Assembly: GCA_014155875.1 (NCBI GenBank)
Contig: JACEFZ010004192.1
Coordinates: 186,001 to 250,000 of the forward strand
Reading direction: 5' to 3'
Source: Cepaea nemoralis
Lineage: Eukaryota > Mollusca > Gastropoda > Stylommatophora > Helicidae
DNA: 64,000 nt
The notes beneath the pieces are model-generated. The model was not told where the DNA came from. It ran no database searches and was given only the letters and a program-made list of their open reading frames with translations. The position numbers were made by a program, and so were the translations under genes. Below, one piece after another: positions 53,286 through 64,000 of the stretch (position 1 is its first letter; the number at the start of each line of letters is the position of its first letter).

Positions 53286-55050
53286 AAGAAAAATACTGGG
53301 ACAATTTGTGGAAAGAGAGATGGAAGACAGCAGGAGAGGATTCTTGGCAGTCTTTTGTCGTGGCATGGAAATGTGTCAGCACACCAAGCGATAATACTGT
53401 TTGAGATCGTGAAATGTGAAGCTTTACTGTCCATGCCAGCCAGCAAGGCACCTTATGATGATGTCTCTGTGCAGATGTGAAGTTGCAGTACCAGCTAGCA
53501 CACCCCTGCTGGTTCCTGGGCTTGGGGAGGGGAAGGAGAGCTACAACACAGTTCCTGCTGAAACTAGTCCCGGGCCAGGAGCAAAAATCATGACTCCAAC
53601 CTTGCCCCGACAGATGCAAGTCCTTACATGACCTGAAAGCCCATGCATGGACAAGAATTAAACTTGTCTTCAGAAGATTCACAACCAACCACCTTCTGTA
53701 CTCACAGTAGAAACAGCATCAAACTAGCGAACAAAAGAAGAAGCATCAACAACCCATCATTCTCACCTCCCCCTTCTCCCTGACTCTCTTGTCTATCACA
53801 CACCATGTGTTCACTGAGGATGACGACAACTCTGGTGAAGAATTTTCTGGAAACTTTACTTGTATAAGAAGTGCAGCAAAGCCCACCAGCGGTCATGCAC
53901 TATACTACAGTATACGATCTAGTTCAACAAGACAACCTGTATGTGTAGCTAAATAGACATATATCAAGGTACACTTGTAAGCATTACACATAACTTATAT
54001 GTACTTGTAAGCATTATACATATGGCTTAACACAAACAGCCAACCCCATGCTTTCACATCCCCTGGGGATCACAAGCCTACGACAGTTGCTCTCTACTGA
54101 TTTCTATTCTGGGTTGTCTGCATTCTGACAAGTGTCCATGATGGATACTCATCAAATACAGCCTCCCCAGTTCTTTTAACACAATGAAACAAAATTAATT
54201 CAGGCTACAAAGAGCTAATGAAGTTAAATTAGTTCACTAATTTAAAAACAATATTAAAACAACCAATTTAAGTCACAAAGAGCAAACCATTGGAGTTTAA
54301 ATACATTAATGTCAAATAAAAGGTAATTGAAAATATAAAATTCCAACTCAAACAAATGAATTCACTTCACAAAGATAAACGGCAATACAAATAACATTAC
54401 TGGAGCTATCTAAAAATGAGAATGAAAGCAAATATGTGGTCAATAATTGTCCTGTGAATGTACTATGTATTGTAATGTAATATAATAAAAGTAACCACAG
54501 GAATAAAGTATATCGATACCAGTATAGAACCAAGATGATTTAAATGTTGATAATATATACATTACTGGGAAGAGAGTCAGTAAGCAGTATAAACACAATA
54601 ATACAAAGCAACATGAGGGGGAAAACAAAGGAGACCAGGTACATGATATCAGAAGAATAACATTAGCTTATGATAAAAATGACACAGACATTTTAAACAA
54701 AGTTTTATAACTTTGTAAACTATGACTGAAAATTGGTGTGGATAAAATATAAAATGTATAAAGAATTAAAATTTTGAAATTAATAAAATAAACCATAGTA
54801 TTTATCAAGAAAGAATAGATATTCACACCATTTATAAGATCTGGTCTCATAAAGTGTGGGCGTTATTTGAATGTTGTTTCTTGCATGCTGGCAAAAGCGT
54901 TAATGAAAATAGGAACATTGTATCAATAAAATCAAAATATATAAACATGTTTTACAATTTTGGTCAATTCACCCTTCACCGAATGACAAAGTAGCCGGAA
55001 GGCAGCATGTCCATATGTCTGGCTACTAAGCAGCAGCATGTGTTCAGCTC
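53286..55050. other. No gene recognised
   Basis: A 175-codon minus frame (53161-53688) has no recognisable domain and overlaps the LINE end. From 53.7 kb the sequence is AT-rich without exon-like stretches. Confidence 0.4.
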
Positions 55051-55062
55051 AGCCACAACATG

Positions 55063-55230
55063 AAACCACTCTCACCATTATACCAGGTTGTCTGGTTGTA
55101 AGATGAAACCACTCTCACCATTATACCAGGTTGTCTGGTTGTAAGATGAAACCACTCTCACCATTATACCAGGTTGTCTGGTTGTAAGATGAAACCACTC
55201 TCACCATTATACCAGGTTGTCTGGTTGTAA
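55063..55230. repeat. 43-bp minisatellite, 4 units
   Basis: Four copies of AAGATGAAACCACTCTCACC plus ATTATACCAGGTTGTCTGGT. Confidence 0.93.
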
Positions 55231-55299
55231 ACCCACTTGAAGTGGTTGTCACTGTGCTGTCCAATTACTGCACACTGATACTATTGCTAACCATGCCAG

Positions 55300-55760
55300 T
55301 GAATCATATTGCTGCTACCTGTGAATGATATTGTATTGCTAACTATATCTGTGAACTATACTGCTGCTATCTATACCTGTGACCTCTACTGTTATCTATA
55401 CCTGTGACTGCTATTGTTACTATCTATACCTGTGACTGTTACTGTTGCTACCTGGTAACGATACTGTTGTTAACTATACCAGTGAATGATACTGTTGTTA
55501 ACTATACCAGTGAATGATACTGTTGCTAACTATACCAGTGAATGATACTGTTGCTAACTATACCAGTGAATGATACTGTTGCTAACTATACCAGTGAATG
55601 ATACTGTTGCTAACTATACCAGTGAATGATACTGTTGCTAACTATACCAGTGAATGATACTGTTGCTAACTATACCAGTGAATGATACTGTTGCAACCCA
55701 TAGCCGTGAATGTTACTGTTGCTACCCATAACCGTGAATGTTACTGTTGCTAACTATACC
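55300..55760. repeat. 28-bp minisatellite with degenerate edges
   Basis: About eight near-identical copies of AACTATACCAGTGAATGATA plus CTGTTGCT, preceded and followed by looser versions (ATCTATACCTGTGAC). Confidence 0.92.
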
Positions 55761-55984
55761 AGTAAAGAATCAACTGAACATGTACACAGTATATAAATTA
55801 AAGTTAAAAGACATTCAATAGCACATACTGTTGTAAGGGTGTGGACTGTTTGGCACTCACATATACCAGATTACGAAATAATGACATGGAGTGACCAACT
55901 TCCATCCTCACCATTTTGTAGATAAGTCTAGTCACCATTCCTATCAAACCCAAAGCTGTGTTGATTGAAGCAATCCTATATCCA

Positions 55985-56003
55985 CCCCCCCCCCCCCCCC
56001 CCC
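55985..56003. repeat. Poly(C) tract
   Basis: A run of about 19 C in intergenic sequence. Confidence 0.9.
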
Positions 56004-56499
56004 AGTAGTGCGGGATCGAACCTCAAACCCATCATTTCCACAATCAAACAACAGGTGACATGGTCAGCCTACCTGTATGTTCCTAGAGGCATCTCTGAAA
56101 CAGACCCTCCCTTCTGGGAAATGAAGATGGCCCATCTGGTCAATAAATCAGGTCACTAGGTCCACCCATGCCCACCATCTAAACATACTTTTCCACATGA
56201 TTACACTGTAGAACTAACTAGAGAACCTGTTCATATAACCATGATCAAGGACTTAAAAGTTCGTCAGCTGGCCAGTATTAAGTCAGTCATCTGTACCTAA
56301 CCCAGAAACATCTCCTGTGTTCTTTTCATGATGCTGTTTGTACCTCGGAAAGCAATGCTTGGTGAGTCACCTATTATTATCATGAAGGTGTACTTACATA
56401 TAATATCACAAATGTTCTCGGGAGGATGTTTCGAGGAGTATTTTACCATATAAACCAACAAAACATTCTCCCTTTTTCTACAAAGGTTAAGGCACAGTT

Positions 56500-58262
56500 A
56501 GAGATACTAGAGGCAAGAGAATAGATACAGTATTAGAATAAAGAATAGATACATTATTAGACTAGAGAATAGATATAGTATTAGACTAGAGAATAGATAT
56601 AGCATTAGAATAGATCATGAATGCATGGCTTTGAAAGAGACTACGGTGAAGTGACCTCTGGAGGAGACAGATTTTTGTAGTATGGTCTGACCAAATCTGT
56701 GTATTTAGAGAACACATTGCTCGATGGCTGGGTGGGCTTCACACAGAAGAGACTGTCATATGGCATAGATTGTTTGGGACTGAAAGATTTAACCACCGAA
56801 GATGAAACCTGGGTCATAAAACCAGTACATGTAACCACCGGAGATTAAACCTGGTTAACTGCATCAGTAAAAACAGTGCAAGTAACCAGTAGATTATATC
56901 TGGATCAGTAAACCAGTCCACCTAACCAGTGTAGATTGATCACAGTATCAATACGGCGATGCATTTAACCACTGTGCTATAACTGCTAATTGAAAACATG
57001 AGAAAAAAGCAAAAATGTGAAGTCAACAAAGCTGGAGTATTAGAGGGGCAAGTTCTGCCTATGTACACATGAGATTACTGGTTCTAATATCACTAGTCAT
57101 TGTTTTTTGTTCTGTCAACAAACACTTGTGATTCAATAAATACATTACCAGCATCACATTTCTGCCTAAATATTACAAGCTGATCAGAAGTTTGGAAAAG
57201 AAAAAAAAAGCAGGAGAAACAAATTGGTTAAGTGTAACACAAACAACTGAGCGTTTAACTTGTTCATAAATAGAGAAAAGATAAAAAGAATGTGTATACA
57301 AGAATAATCAAGAAATAAAGAGTGAATGTGGAAAGTTATTATAAAGAAAGTACAGCACAAAGTAAAATAACCTCATTTGCATAACATGAAGGCATACAGG
57401 AGATACTGTTTTAGCCAGACAATAGATATAGTATTAGATTATAGAATAGATACAGCACTAGGCTAGAGAACAGATATAGTATACAGAACTAGAGATACTA
57501 AAGGCAAGAGCATAGATACAGTAATAGACTAGAGAATAGATATAGTATTAAACGAGAGAATAGATACAGTACTAGGCTAGAGAACAGATATAGTATACAG
57601 AACTAGAGATACTAAAGGCAAGAGCATAGATACAGTAATAGACTAGAGAATAGATATAGTATTAAACGAGAGAATAGATACAGTACTAGGCTAGAGAACA
57701 AATATAGTATACAGAACTAGAGATACTAAAGGCAAGAGCATAGATACAGTAATAGACTAGAGAATAGATATAGTATTAAATGAGAGAATAGATACAGTAC
57801 TAGGCTAGAGAACAGATATAGTATACAGAACTAGAGATACTAAAGGCAAGAGCATAGATACAGTAATAGACTAGAGAATAGATATAGTATTAGACTAGAG
57901 AATAGATACAGTATTAGGCTAGAGAATAGATATAGTATTCTAAACTAGAGATACTGGAGACAAGAGAATAGATACAGTATTAGACTAGAGAATAGATACA
58001 GCTGATTGTTGATTTCTTGGCAAGATTACGCTCAGTAGTGTGCCATTGCTTTCTGAGCGACCAGCTCACATACCCTGTAAGTTACCGACGTGGCCAGAAC
58101 CGCTCCCTATTCTCGTCACGTTACTCACGAGAGTATATGGGATTACGGAGAAAGTCGCTAACCTCTAGGTCAGGGAGCCGGCAGATATCATATTAGACTA
58201 GAGAATTGATATAGTATTAGGTTAGAGATTAGATACAGTACTAGACTAGAGAATAGATACAG
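56500..58262. repeat. AGATA-rich minisatellite region with 114-bp higher-order unit
   Basis: Short units of the type TAGACTAGAGAATAGATA occur at 56500-56610 and 57410-58262. Between 57488 and 57950 they are organised as a 114-bp unit repeated about four times (start positions 57488, 57602, 57716, 57830). A family 2 SINE is inserted at 57995-58185. The part 56620-57400 is non-repetitive AT-rich sequence. Confidence 0.85.
57995..58185 (-). mobile_element. SINE, family 2, inserted in a minisatellite
   Basis: A reverse copy: TTGATTTCTTGGCAAGATTA, AGTGTGCCATTGCTTTCTG and head complement ACCTCTAGGTCAGGGAGCC. It lacks the usual 3-prime end with CCTTTACAGGAC. Confidence 0.78.
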
Positions 58263-58329
58263 TAATTTTAAGTGGTGTAAACTTCTATAGTTATGCAACA
58301 GTGTCTATGTAAAATACTGGATTAAACTT

Positions 58330-58630
58330 CTATTGTTATGCAAACGGTGTCTAGACAAATTAAAAAATCACACTTCTGAAGTTATGTAAACTGTCTAGAC
58401 ATAGATAAATTCCAGAATCACACTTCTGAAGTTATGTAAACTGTGTCTAGACATAGATAAATTCCAGAATCACACTTCTGAAGTTATGTAAACTGTGTCT
58501 AGACATAGATAAATTTCAGAACCACACTTCTATAGTTATGTAAACAGTGTGTAAGCATAAATAAATTCCAGAACCACACTTCTATAGTTATGTAAACAGT
58601 GTGTAAGCATAGATAAATTCCAGAAAGACA
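58330..58630. repeat. 52-bp minisatellite, about 5-6 units
   Basis: Copies of CAGAATCACACTTCTGAAGT plus TATGTAAACTGTGTCTAGAC and ATAGATAAATTC, drifting to CCACACTTCTATAG in the later units. The stretch 58631-59026 has nothing else recognised. Confidence 0.9.
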
Positions 58631-59026
58631 GTAAAACATCTACATTTATGCAATAAGGATGACAACACTGAAATTCTCTTAAACAAAGAGCACAATAAGA
58701 TGTACACACTAATGATTCCACAGCATCTATAATCACCTTGTTGATAAAAAGTCCTACAAATGTAAACAAAATACAAAACAAAAATCACAAACAATAAATG
58801 CCACAAAGGACTAAAAGGTTTTCTTAAAGTTTTCATCAAGCTGTCACACCCACACCAAAGAAACACTACAACCACAATAATTTTCTTATGCATAATAATG
58901 CTAAAAATTATAATAATGCTAAAAATTATCATAATAATGCTAAAAATGATCCAGACAACTCTGATTACTTTCTGTGAAGACTGACTGAATATACAGTGTA
59001 ATAATCAAACATACGATGGAGTCTGG

Positions 59027-59260
59027 CACTGTAGCTTAGTAGATAGTCAAACTGTGTTTCACAATTCCCTTACTGAGTTGAGGGTTCAAAATCAGCTGCG
59101 GGTGATTCGGAAGAACCCGTTAGTTGCATCAATTTTGATGGTTTGAGGTGTCGGCTGTTTGGAAAACAGTGGCAAACTACCAAACTAAAAATTGTCCTGT
59201 AAATCACAAATAGCAAATAAATGCTGGAGTTGAAAGCGACGTCCTATAAAGGACATGGAA
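59027..59260 (+). mobile_element. SINE, family 2
   Basis: A plus copy with head TGGCACTGTAGCTTAGTAGA, B-box-like GAGGGTTCAAAATC, body AACAGTGGCAAACTACC and 3-prime end GACGTCCTATAAAGGACATG. Confidence 0.75.
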
Positions 59261-59523
59261 TTAACTGTAACAATGGGGTTACAGGGTGAGGTACACACTT
59301 ATGGTGGAGATAGTGTCATCCATAATTAACTGTAACAATGGGGTTACAGGGTGAGGCACACACTTATGGTGCAGATACAGTGTCATCCAAAATTAACTGT
59401 AACAATGGGGTTACAGGGTGAGGCACACACTTATGGTGCAGATATAGTGTCATCCACAATTAACTGTAACAATGGGGTTACAGGGTGAGGCACACACTTA
59501 TGGTGCAGATACAGTGTCATCCA
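59258..59523. repeat. 65-68-bp minisatellite, 4 units
   Basis: Four copies of AATTAACTGTAACAATGGGG, TTACAGGGTGAGGCACACAC and TTATGGTGCAGATA. The first unit starts at the very 3-prime end of the SINE at 59027-59260 (GGAATTAACTG). Confidence 0.92.
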
Positions 59524-59754
59524 CAGACGTATGACAGGTCAGGGGTGAGCATGCCACTATTACAGCAGCCACTTTATCACAGTAATGTCTGGTACCTATT
59601 GTATAACAGTGGGTTTATCCAAGAGAGCGTTTAGATCAGGGAATATCTGGAAGCTCAACCTTAAGCTCTGTGTCTTTAGTGCCCATCCTGACTGCACAGA
59701 TTCTATAACCTGCTGGCAACAACTGTCGAACACACGTTGCTAGATGTGCCATAC

Positions 59755-60617
59755 AACAAAGTTGCATGTCCTCTACAGGACTTGATGTTGTACAATACAA
59801 CAAAGTTGCATGTCCTCTGCAGGACTAGATGTTGTACAATACAACAAAGTTGCATGTCCTCTGCAGGACGTGATGTTGTACAATACAACAAAGTTGCATG
59901 TCCTCTACAGGACTTGATGTTGTATAATACAACACAGTTGCATGTCCTCTACAGGACTTGATGTTGTACAATACAACAAAGTTGCATGTCTTCTACAGGA
60001 CTTGATGTTGTACAATACAACAAAGTTGCATGTCCTCTACAGGACTAGATGTTGTACAATACAACAAAGTTGCATGTCCTCTACAGGACTTGATGTTGTA
60101 CAATAAACAAAGTTGCATGTCCTCTACAGGACTTGATGTTGTACAATACAATGCAGTTGCATGTCCTCTACAGGACTTGATGTTGTACAATACAAAGTTG
60201 CATGTCCTCTACAGGACTAGATGTTGTACAATACAACAAAGTTGCATGTCCTCTACAGGACTAGATGTTGTACAATACAACAAAGTTGCATGTCCTCTAC
60301 AGGACTAGATGTTGTACAATACAACAAAGTTGCATGTCCTCTACAGGACTTGATGTTGTACAATACAACACAGTTGCATGTCCTCTACAGGACTTGATGT
60401 TGTACAATATAACAAAGTCGCATGTCTTCTACAGGACTTGATGTTGTACAATACAACAAAGTTGCATGTCCTCTACAGGACTAGATGTTGTAGAATACAA
60501 CAAAGTTGCATGTCCTCTACAGGACTAGATGTTGTACAATACAACAAATTTGCATGTCCTCTGCAGGACTTGATGTTGTACAATACAACAAAGTTGCATG
60601 TCCTCTGCAGGACTTGC
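59755..60617. repeat. 44-bp minisatellite, about 20 units, each with dyad symmetry
   Basis: Copies of ACAACAAAGTTGCATGTCCT plus CTACAGGACTTGATGTTGTA and CAAT. Each unit contains nested inverted repeats (ACAACA...TGTTGT and GTCCT...AGGAC) and could fold into a hairpin. The right end runs without a break into a family 2 SINE. Confidence 0.95.
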
Positions 60618-60775
60618 AAGTCAACCCCAGCATTGTTTGGCTGTTTATGATTTACTGGGCAAGTTTACGTTCAGTAGTTTACCATTGCTTTCTGAACTAC
60701 TGACTCTCATACCATTGTTAAAAATCAACACACGGCAGTCTGCTTCAAAATCACCTGTAGCTGATTACAAAAGCA
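60606..60775 (-). mobile_element. SINE, family 2, at the edge of the 44-bp array
   Basis: A reverse copy: GTCAACCCCAGCATT, GGGCAAGTTTACGTTCAGTA and TTTACCATTGCTTTCTGAAC. Its 3-prime end (minus strand) is continuous with the array units. The stretch 60780-62005 has nothing recognised. Confidence 0.72.
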
Positions 60776-62005
60776 GTGTGTGGGAATTGCATTTGCTACC
60801 CCTTCCCCACAGACCCAGCAATAGAACAAAACACTCACTCAGTGTGGCAGTAAACACGGAGACAAACCACCATGATAAGGCCCAAAAGCTTATTTTATGC
60901 TTTGTCAAAGAAAAATGATAAGATATTTACTTTAATTTAAATAATTTTGTGCATAACACCTTGTAAAAGATAAGATGTTGGGTCATTTTTATCTGCACAC
61001 AAAATCTGTATACATTTTCAAGTGCACATTATCTGTACATAAACTCTGTCTAAAGATTTCTCTCGCCCACACATTATATAAGCCTATAAGGGGAAGTATA
61101 GACCCACTGTAACCCAATGCTTCATTTGTATCATGGCTCACCACAAAAACATGCATTGTCATACAATGTAAACAGCCGATGTAATTTCCTCTTCTCTTCC
61201 TCCATTTACCTCAATGATGTGTTGGGGGTAGATGTAAGGATCCAATGTAATTTGCACTGCCAAATACTATAATTTCACAGTTAATTACATGACAGTCCAG
61301 AATGAGATAATAGATAATTGCATGTTCAAAAGTGCAGTGTAACAAAGTTTTAGAACCACTGTTCTAGACCATTTCATAGTGGGACGTGCATAACACATAC
61401 ATAAATGTATCCTCATAACAATTTCACAAAAAAATGTGTAAATATAATTTTACAAAGAAAAAGCAGCCACAAGATTAATGCGGTAGCATAATAATTCACA
61501 ACATCATAAATAAAAGATTCACAGTTTTGTTAAGAGTGGATGTTCACAATGTGAGACCAGTCCAGGTTACCTTCAGCTGTGATGGCCAGTGTCACTATGA
61601 AATAAGTAACCACTATTCATGTTTCTCCAGTCTTAACTTGTTCAGCCTCCACCAGACAGTGTCAGAGAAACATGACATCACGGAGTTCAGTATAATAAAC
61701 ACAGGGCAAGATAACTGACTAAGTCATTCACAGCAGACTGTATGTAGAAACAAAGTTAAATGGCAAGACAAATAAGTCAGCAATTCATGACACACTATGT
61801 AGAAACACAGTATAATAAAAATATGAGTAAGTCACACCAATGTGAAATAAATCAACAACATAGCATAAGAGTTATATGGTGCACAAGCTGAAATGGAAGG
61901 ACAATATGAGCAGGAACCATCAGTGGACAAGTGTTGAAGCTGTTACTTGGCTAGTTACAGTTGGAGGGCAAAGTAATTAACAGACCAATAACTGCAGTCT
62001 GTCAT

Positions 62006-62085
62006 GACTAGACTACACAGTGTATACTGTTTTAGCTTCCCCTACTAGACTACACAGTGTATACTGTTTTAGCTTCCCCTACTAC
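62006..62085. repeat. Tandem duplication, about 40 bp x 2
   Basis: CTAGACTACACAGTGTATAC plus TGTTTTAGCTTCCCCTA occurs twice in a row. Confidence 0.85.
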
Positions 62086-62243
62086 CTTGGAGCGTAGGGG
62101 TACCCTATTGTGTAGAGTTTGCTAGGTCTTGCTTAGTCTTTCCTCTGGGTATAGAGGCACCATACAGTCATGTTAACTTTGCCCACTTTTACCCTGGGGT
62201 ACAGAGGCACCATACAGTAATGTTAACTGTTTCTCCTCCTACC

Positions 62244-62545
62244 TCGGGGTCTCCATGGTGAAGTGCTTACGCCGTCTGGCTTGTGCTCAGAAGGCCATGG
62301 GTTCATTCCTGGATTCCATCATTCAGTTCAGTTTTTTCAGAGACACATGGAATTTGTTGCCAGAGCTACGGAGTTTACACTCTGTGGAACACTTTCTACA
62401 GAGCTTACACTCTGTGCAACACCTTCTACAGAGCTACAGTTTACACTCTATGCAACACCTTCTACAGGAGGATTGCAGCTCTGAGGAGAGAGACTGAGCT
62501 ATAGATGATAAAACCTGTTGCAATCCTCGTACCTTTTAAAGCTGT
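62244..62545 (+). mobile_element. SINE, family B, diverged copy with internal expansion
   Basis: Head TCTCCATGGTGAAGTGCTTA, a B-box-like GGGTTCATTCC, body GCTACGGAGTTTACACTCTG. A short segment TCTGTGSAACACYTTCTACA is repeated three times inside. The end, TTGCAATCCTCGTACCTTTT, matches the end of the copy at 46731-46974. Confidence 0.72.
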
Positions 62546-63589
62546 CTCCTTTTTTTCGCTCTAGCCTGTAGTATACTCACCTTACTGTCATGTTAACGTG
62601 TCCTCTTCTACCCTGAGGTGAGAATATGTAGATTGGTTTTCATTTTGGCTTATACAAACTACTTGAATGGCTAACCAGTATTGAACCCCAGTCATAAACA
62701 GCAGTAGGCAGATGGTTCAGCACTAACACATAGACACCAAACTATAGAAAACTGCTTTTTGAAATATCAGAAGTAACTGGCCATCTCTGAAATAAACCCA
62801 GCAAACAATAACAAATAGTTACAAACAAAAATACCAAGAAGTATAAAGTGTCTTTCAACCATGAACTATATGATCAACATACAAACACTTCTAATGAGGA
62901 AGACTGAATATCGATATGCAGTACCAACAGTTTCATATAAAAAGCAATTTTTCCCCCTAAAAAGAACGGGTTCATAAATGTAAACATGGTATACAAAGAG
63001 TGGTTATCAAATACGAGATTACTAGACTCTGAAGACTGGCCACTGCTTCTTTGTTTCCAGCTCGACCACAGTCTCACACTTTCACTTTTCTACAGTACAA
63101 AGGCATGACAAAGTACACTCTACACGTTCCTGTTCCTATCTTCTGTTTCATTCCACTTTGGAGGGGAATGTGTGACACCCAGATGTACACCTCAAGAGCC
63201 AGTGTGCCTGACTTCAGCATGCAACTGTGTAGAGATTGCTACCCAAGTTCCATCCAAGGCAAGAGTATCTGTCTACCTGTGGGTAGATTTTCTCCATCTA
63301 ACAATTCTGCCAGGGCAGTGACTTTATGGACTACTCTTTGTGATATCCAACTAGCTCAGGATTTTAACAGGTAAACGAGGCCTCCTGTTTTTTGTCCATA
63401 TCTGAGAAGGCTAGACATCAGCTCCCCACACCCAAGAGATCAGGAGGTTGTGTGATATCATTCAACACCAATGTTTCTAGGAAAAATTCCCAGTACTTCT
63501 GAGCTTAAGGTGGACACCCTCAGCTCTCAGCCACAGCTGCTCCTTGTTCTCCTTATGCCACAAGTGTAGGAATGATCAAGACCTCACTT
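62546..63589. other. No gene recognised
   Basis: Unique-looking sequence. A plus frame of 107 codons (63051-63374) shows no known domain and no convincing splice context; it may be chance or untranslated sequence of a neighbouring gene. Confidence 0.35.
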
Positions 63590-64000
63590 CAGCTCTCTCT
63601 GGGAAAACCAGCTCTTCTGGCTTAAAACTCCATGCTTCAATGATCTGCTCACACAGTTCAGCTCTCTCTGGGAAACCAGCTCTTCTGGCTAAAACACTCC
63701 ATGCTTCAATGATCTGCTCACACAGTTCAGTTCTCTCTGGGAAACCAGCTCTTCTGGCTAAAACACTCCATGCTTCAATGATCTGCTCACACAGTTCAGT
63801 TCTCTCTGGGAAACCAGCTCTTCTGACTAAAACACTCCATGCTTCAATGATCTGCTCACACAGTTCAGTTCTCTCTGGGAAACCAGCTCTTCTGGCTAAA
63901 ACACTCCATGCTTCAATGATCTGCTCACACAGTTCAGTTCTCTCTGGGAAACCAGCTCTTCTGGCTAAAACACTCCATGCTTCAATAATCTGCTCACACA
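63590..64000. repeat. 69-bp minisatellite, at least 6 units, cut by window edge
   Basis: Copies of AGCTCTTCTGGCTAAAACAC, TCCATGCTTCAATGATCTGC and TCACACAGTTCAGTTCTCTC continue to the last base of the window. Confidence 0.95.

Noticed and set aside
53161..53688. 175-codon minus ORF
   Set aside because: No domain, odd composition, overlaps a decayed LINE end on the other strand.
63051..63374. 107-codon plus ORF as a gene
   Set aside because: No recognisable motif or splice context; a single modest open frame in this base composition is not enough.

Overview
The window looks like animal nuclear DNA. It has split genes with GT-AG introns, abundant LINE 3-prime ends and tRNA-headed SINEs, an LTR retrotransposon and many minisatellites. 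The repeat mix (LINE tails with a C-terminal C2H2 finger, a Gmr1-like Ty3/gypsy element) suggests a marine invertebrate, perhaps a mollusc, but nothing here fixes the species. All exon joins below were read by eye from splice signals, reading-frame phase and family knowledge.

Only two genes can be supported. On the minus strand, positions 20985 to 1 carry four exons of ribulose-phosphate 3-epimerase (RPE, pentose phosphate pathway). The gene runs off the left edge and its last exon(s) lie outside. On the plus strand, positions 27607 to 48613 carry a complete five-exon, 241-codon CDV3 homologue. The two genes are divergent, with about 6.6 kb between their start regions. No functional link between them is evident.

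The introns are dominated by tandem repeats. RPE intron 3 (67-13073) is over 90% a 39-bp satellite array with four copies of one retroelement amplified inside it as a higher-order repeat. RPE intron 1 holds a 58-bp array next to exon 2. CDV3 intron 2 is about 90% tandem repeat (a 27-bp array of about 142 units plus degenerate flank, then a 73-bp array of 12 units). CDV3 intron 3 contains a recent-looking 6263-bp LTR retrotransposon (37599-43861, antisense, TSD AACAC, LTRs apparently identical). Its single long ORF lacks the protease and most of the integrase. The same intron has two adjacent 37/38-bp arrays that seem to have grown from the two ends of one older repeat unit.

The intergenic part (21.0-27.6 kb) is nested SINEs and LINEs plus a palindromic MITE upstream of CDV3. 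The right part (50.4-64.0 kb) has no recognisable exon. It holds SINE and LINE fragments and at least seven further minisatellites, one of which appears to be born from the 3-prime end of a SINE.

Most long open frames in the window (for example 1270, 673, 575 and 564 codons) are by-products of stop-free minisatellite units and are not called as genes. The most rewarding themes are the origin and homogenisation of minisatellites from mobile elements, the unusual start of RPE, and the internally deleted but intact-ORF retrotransposon.
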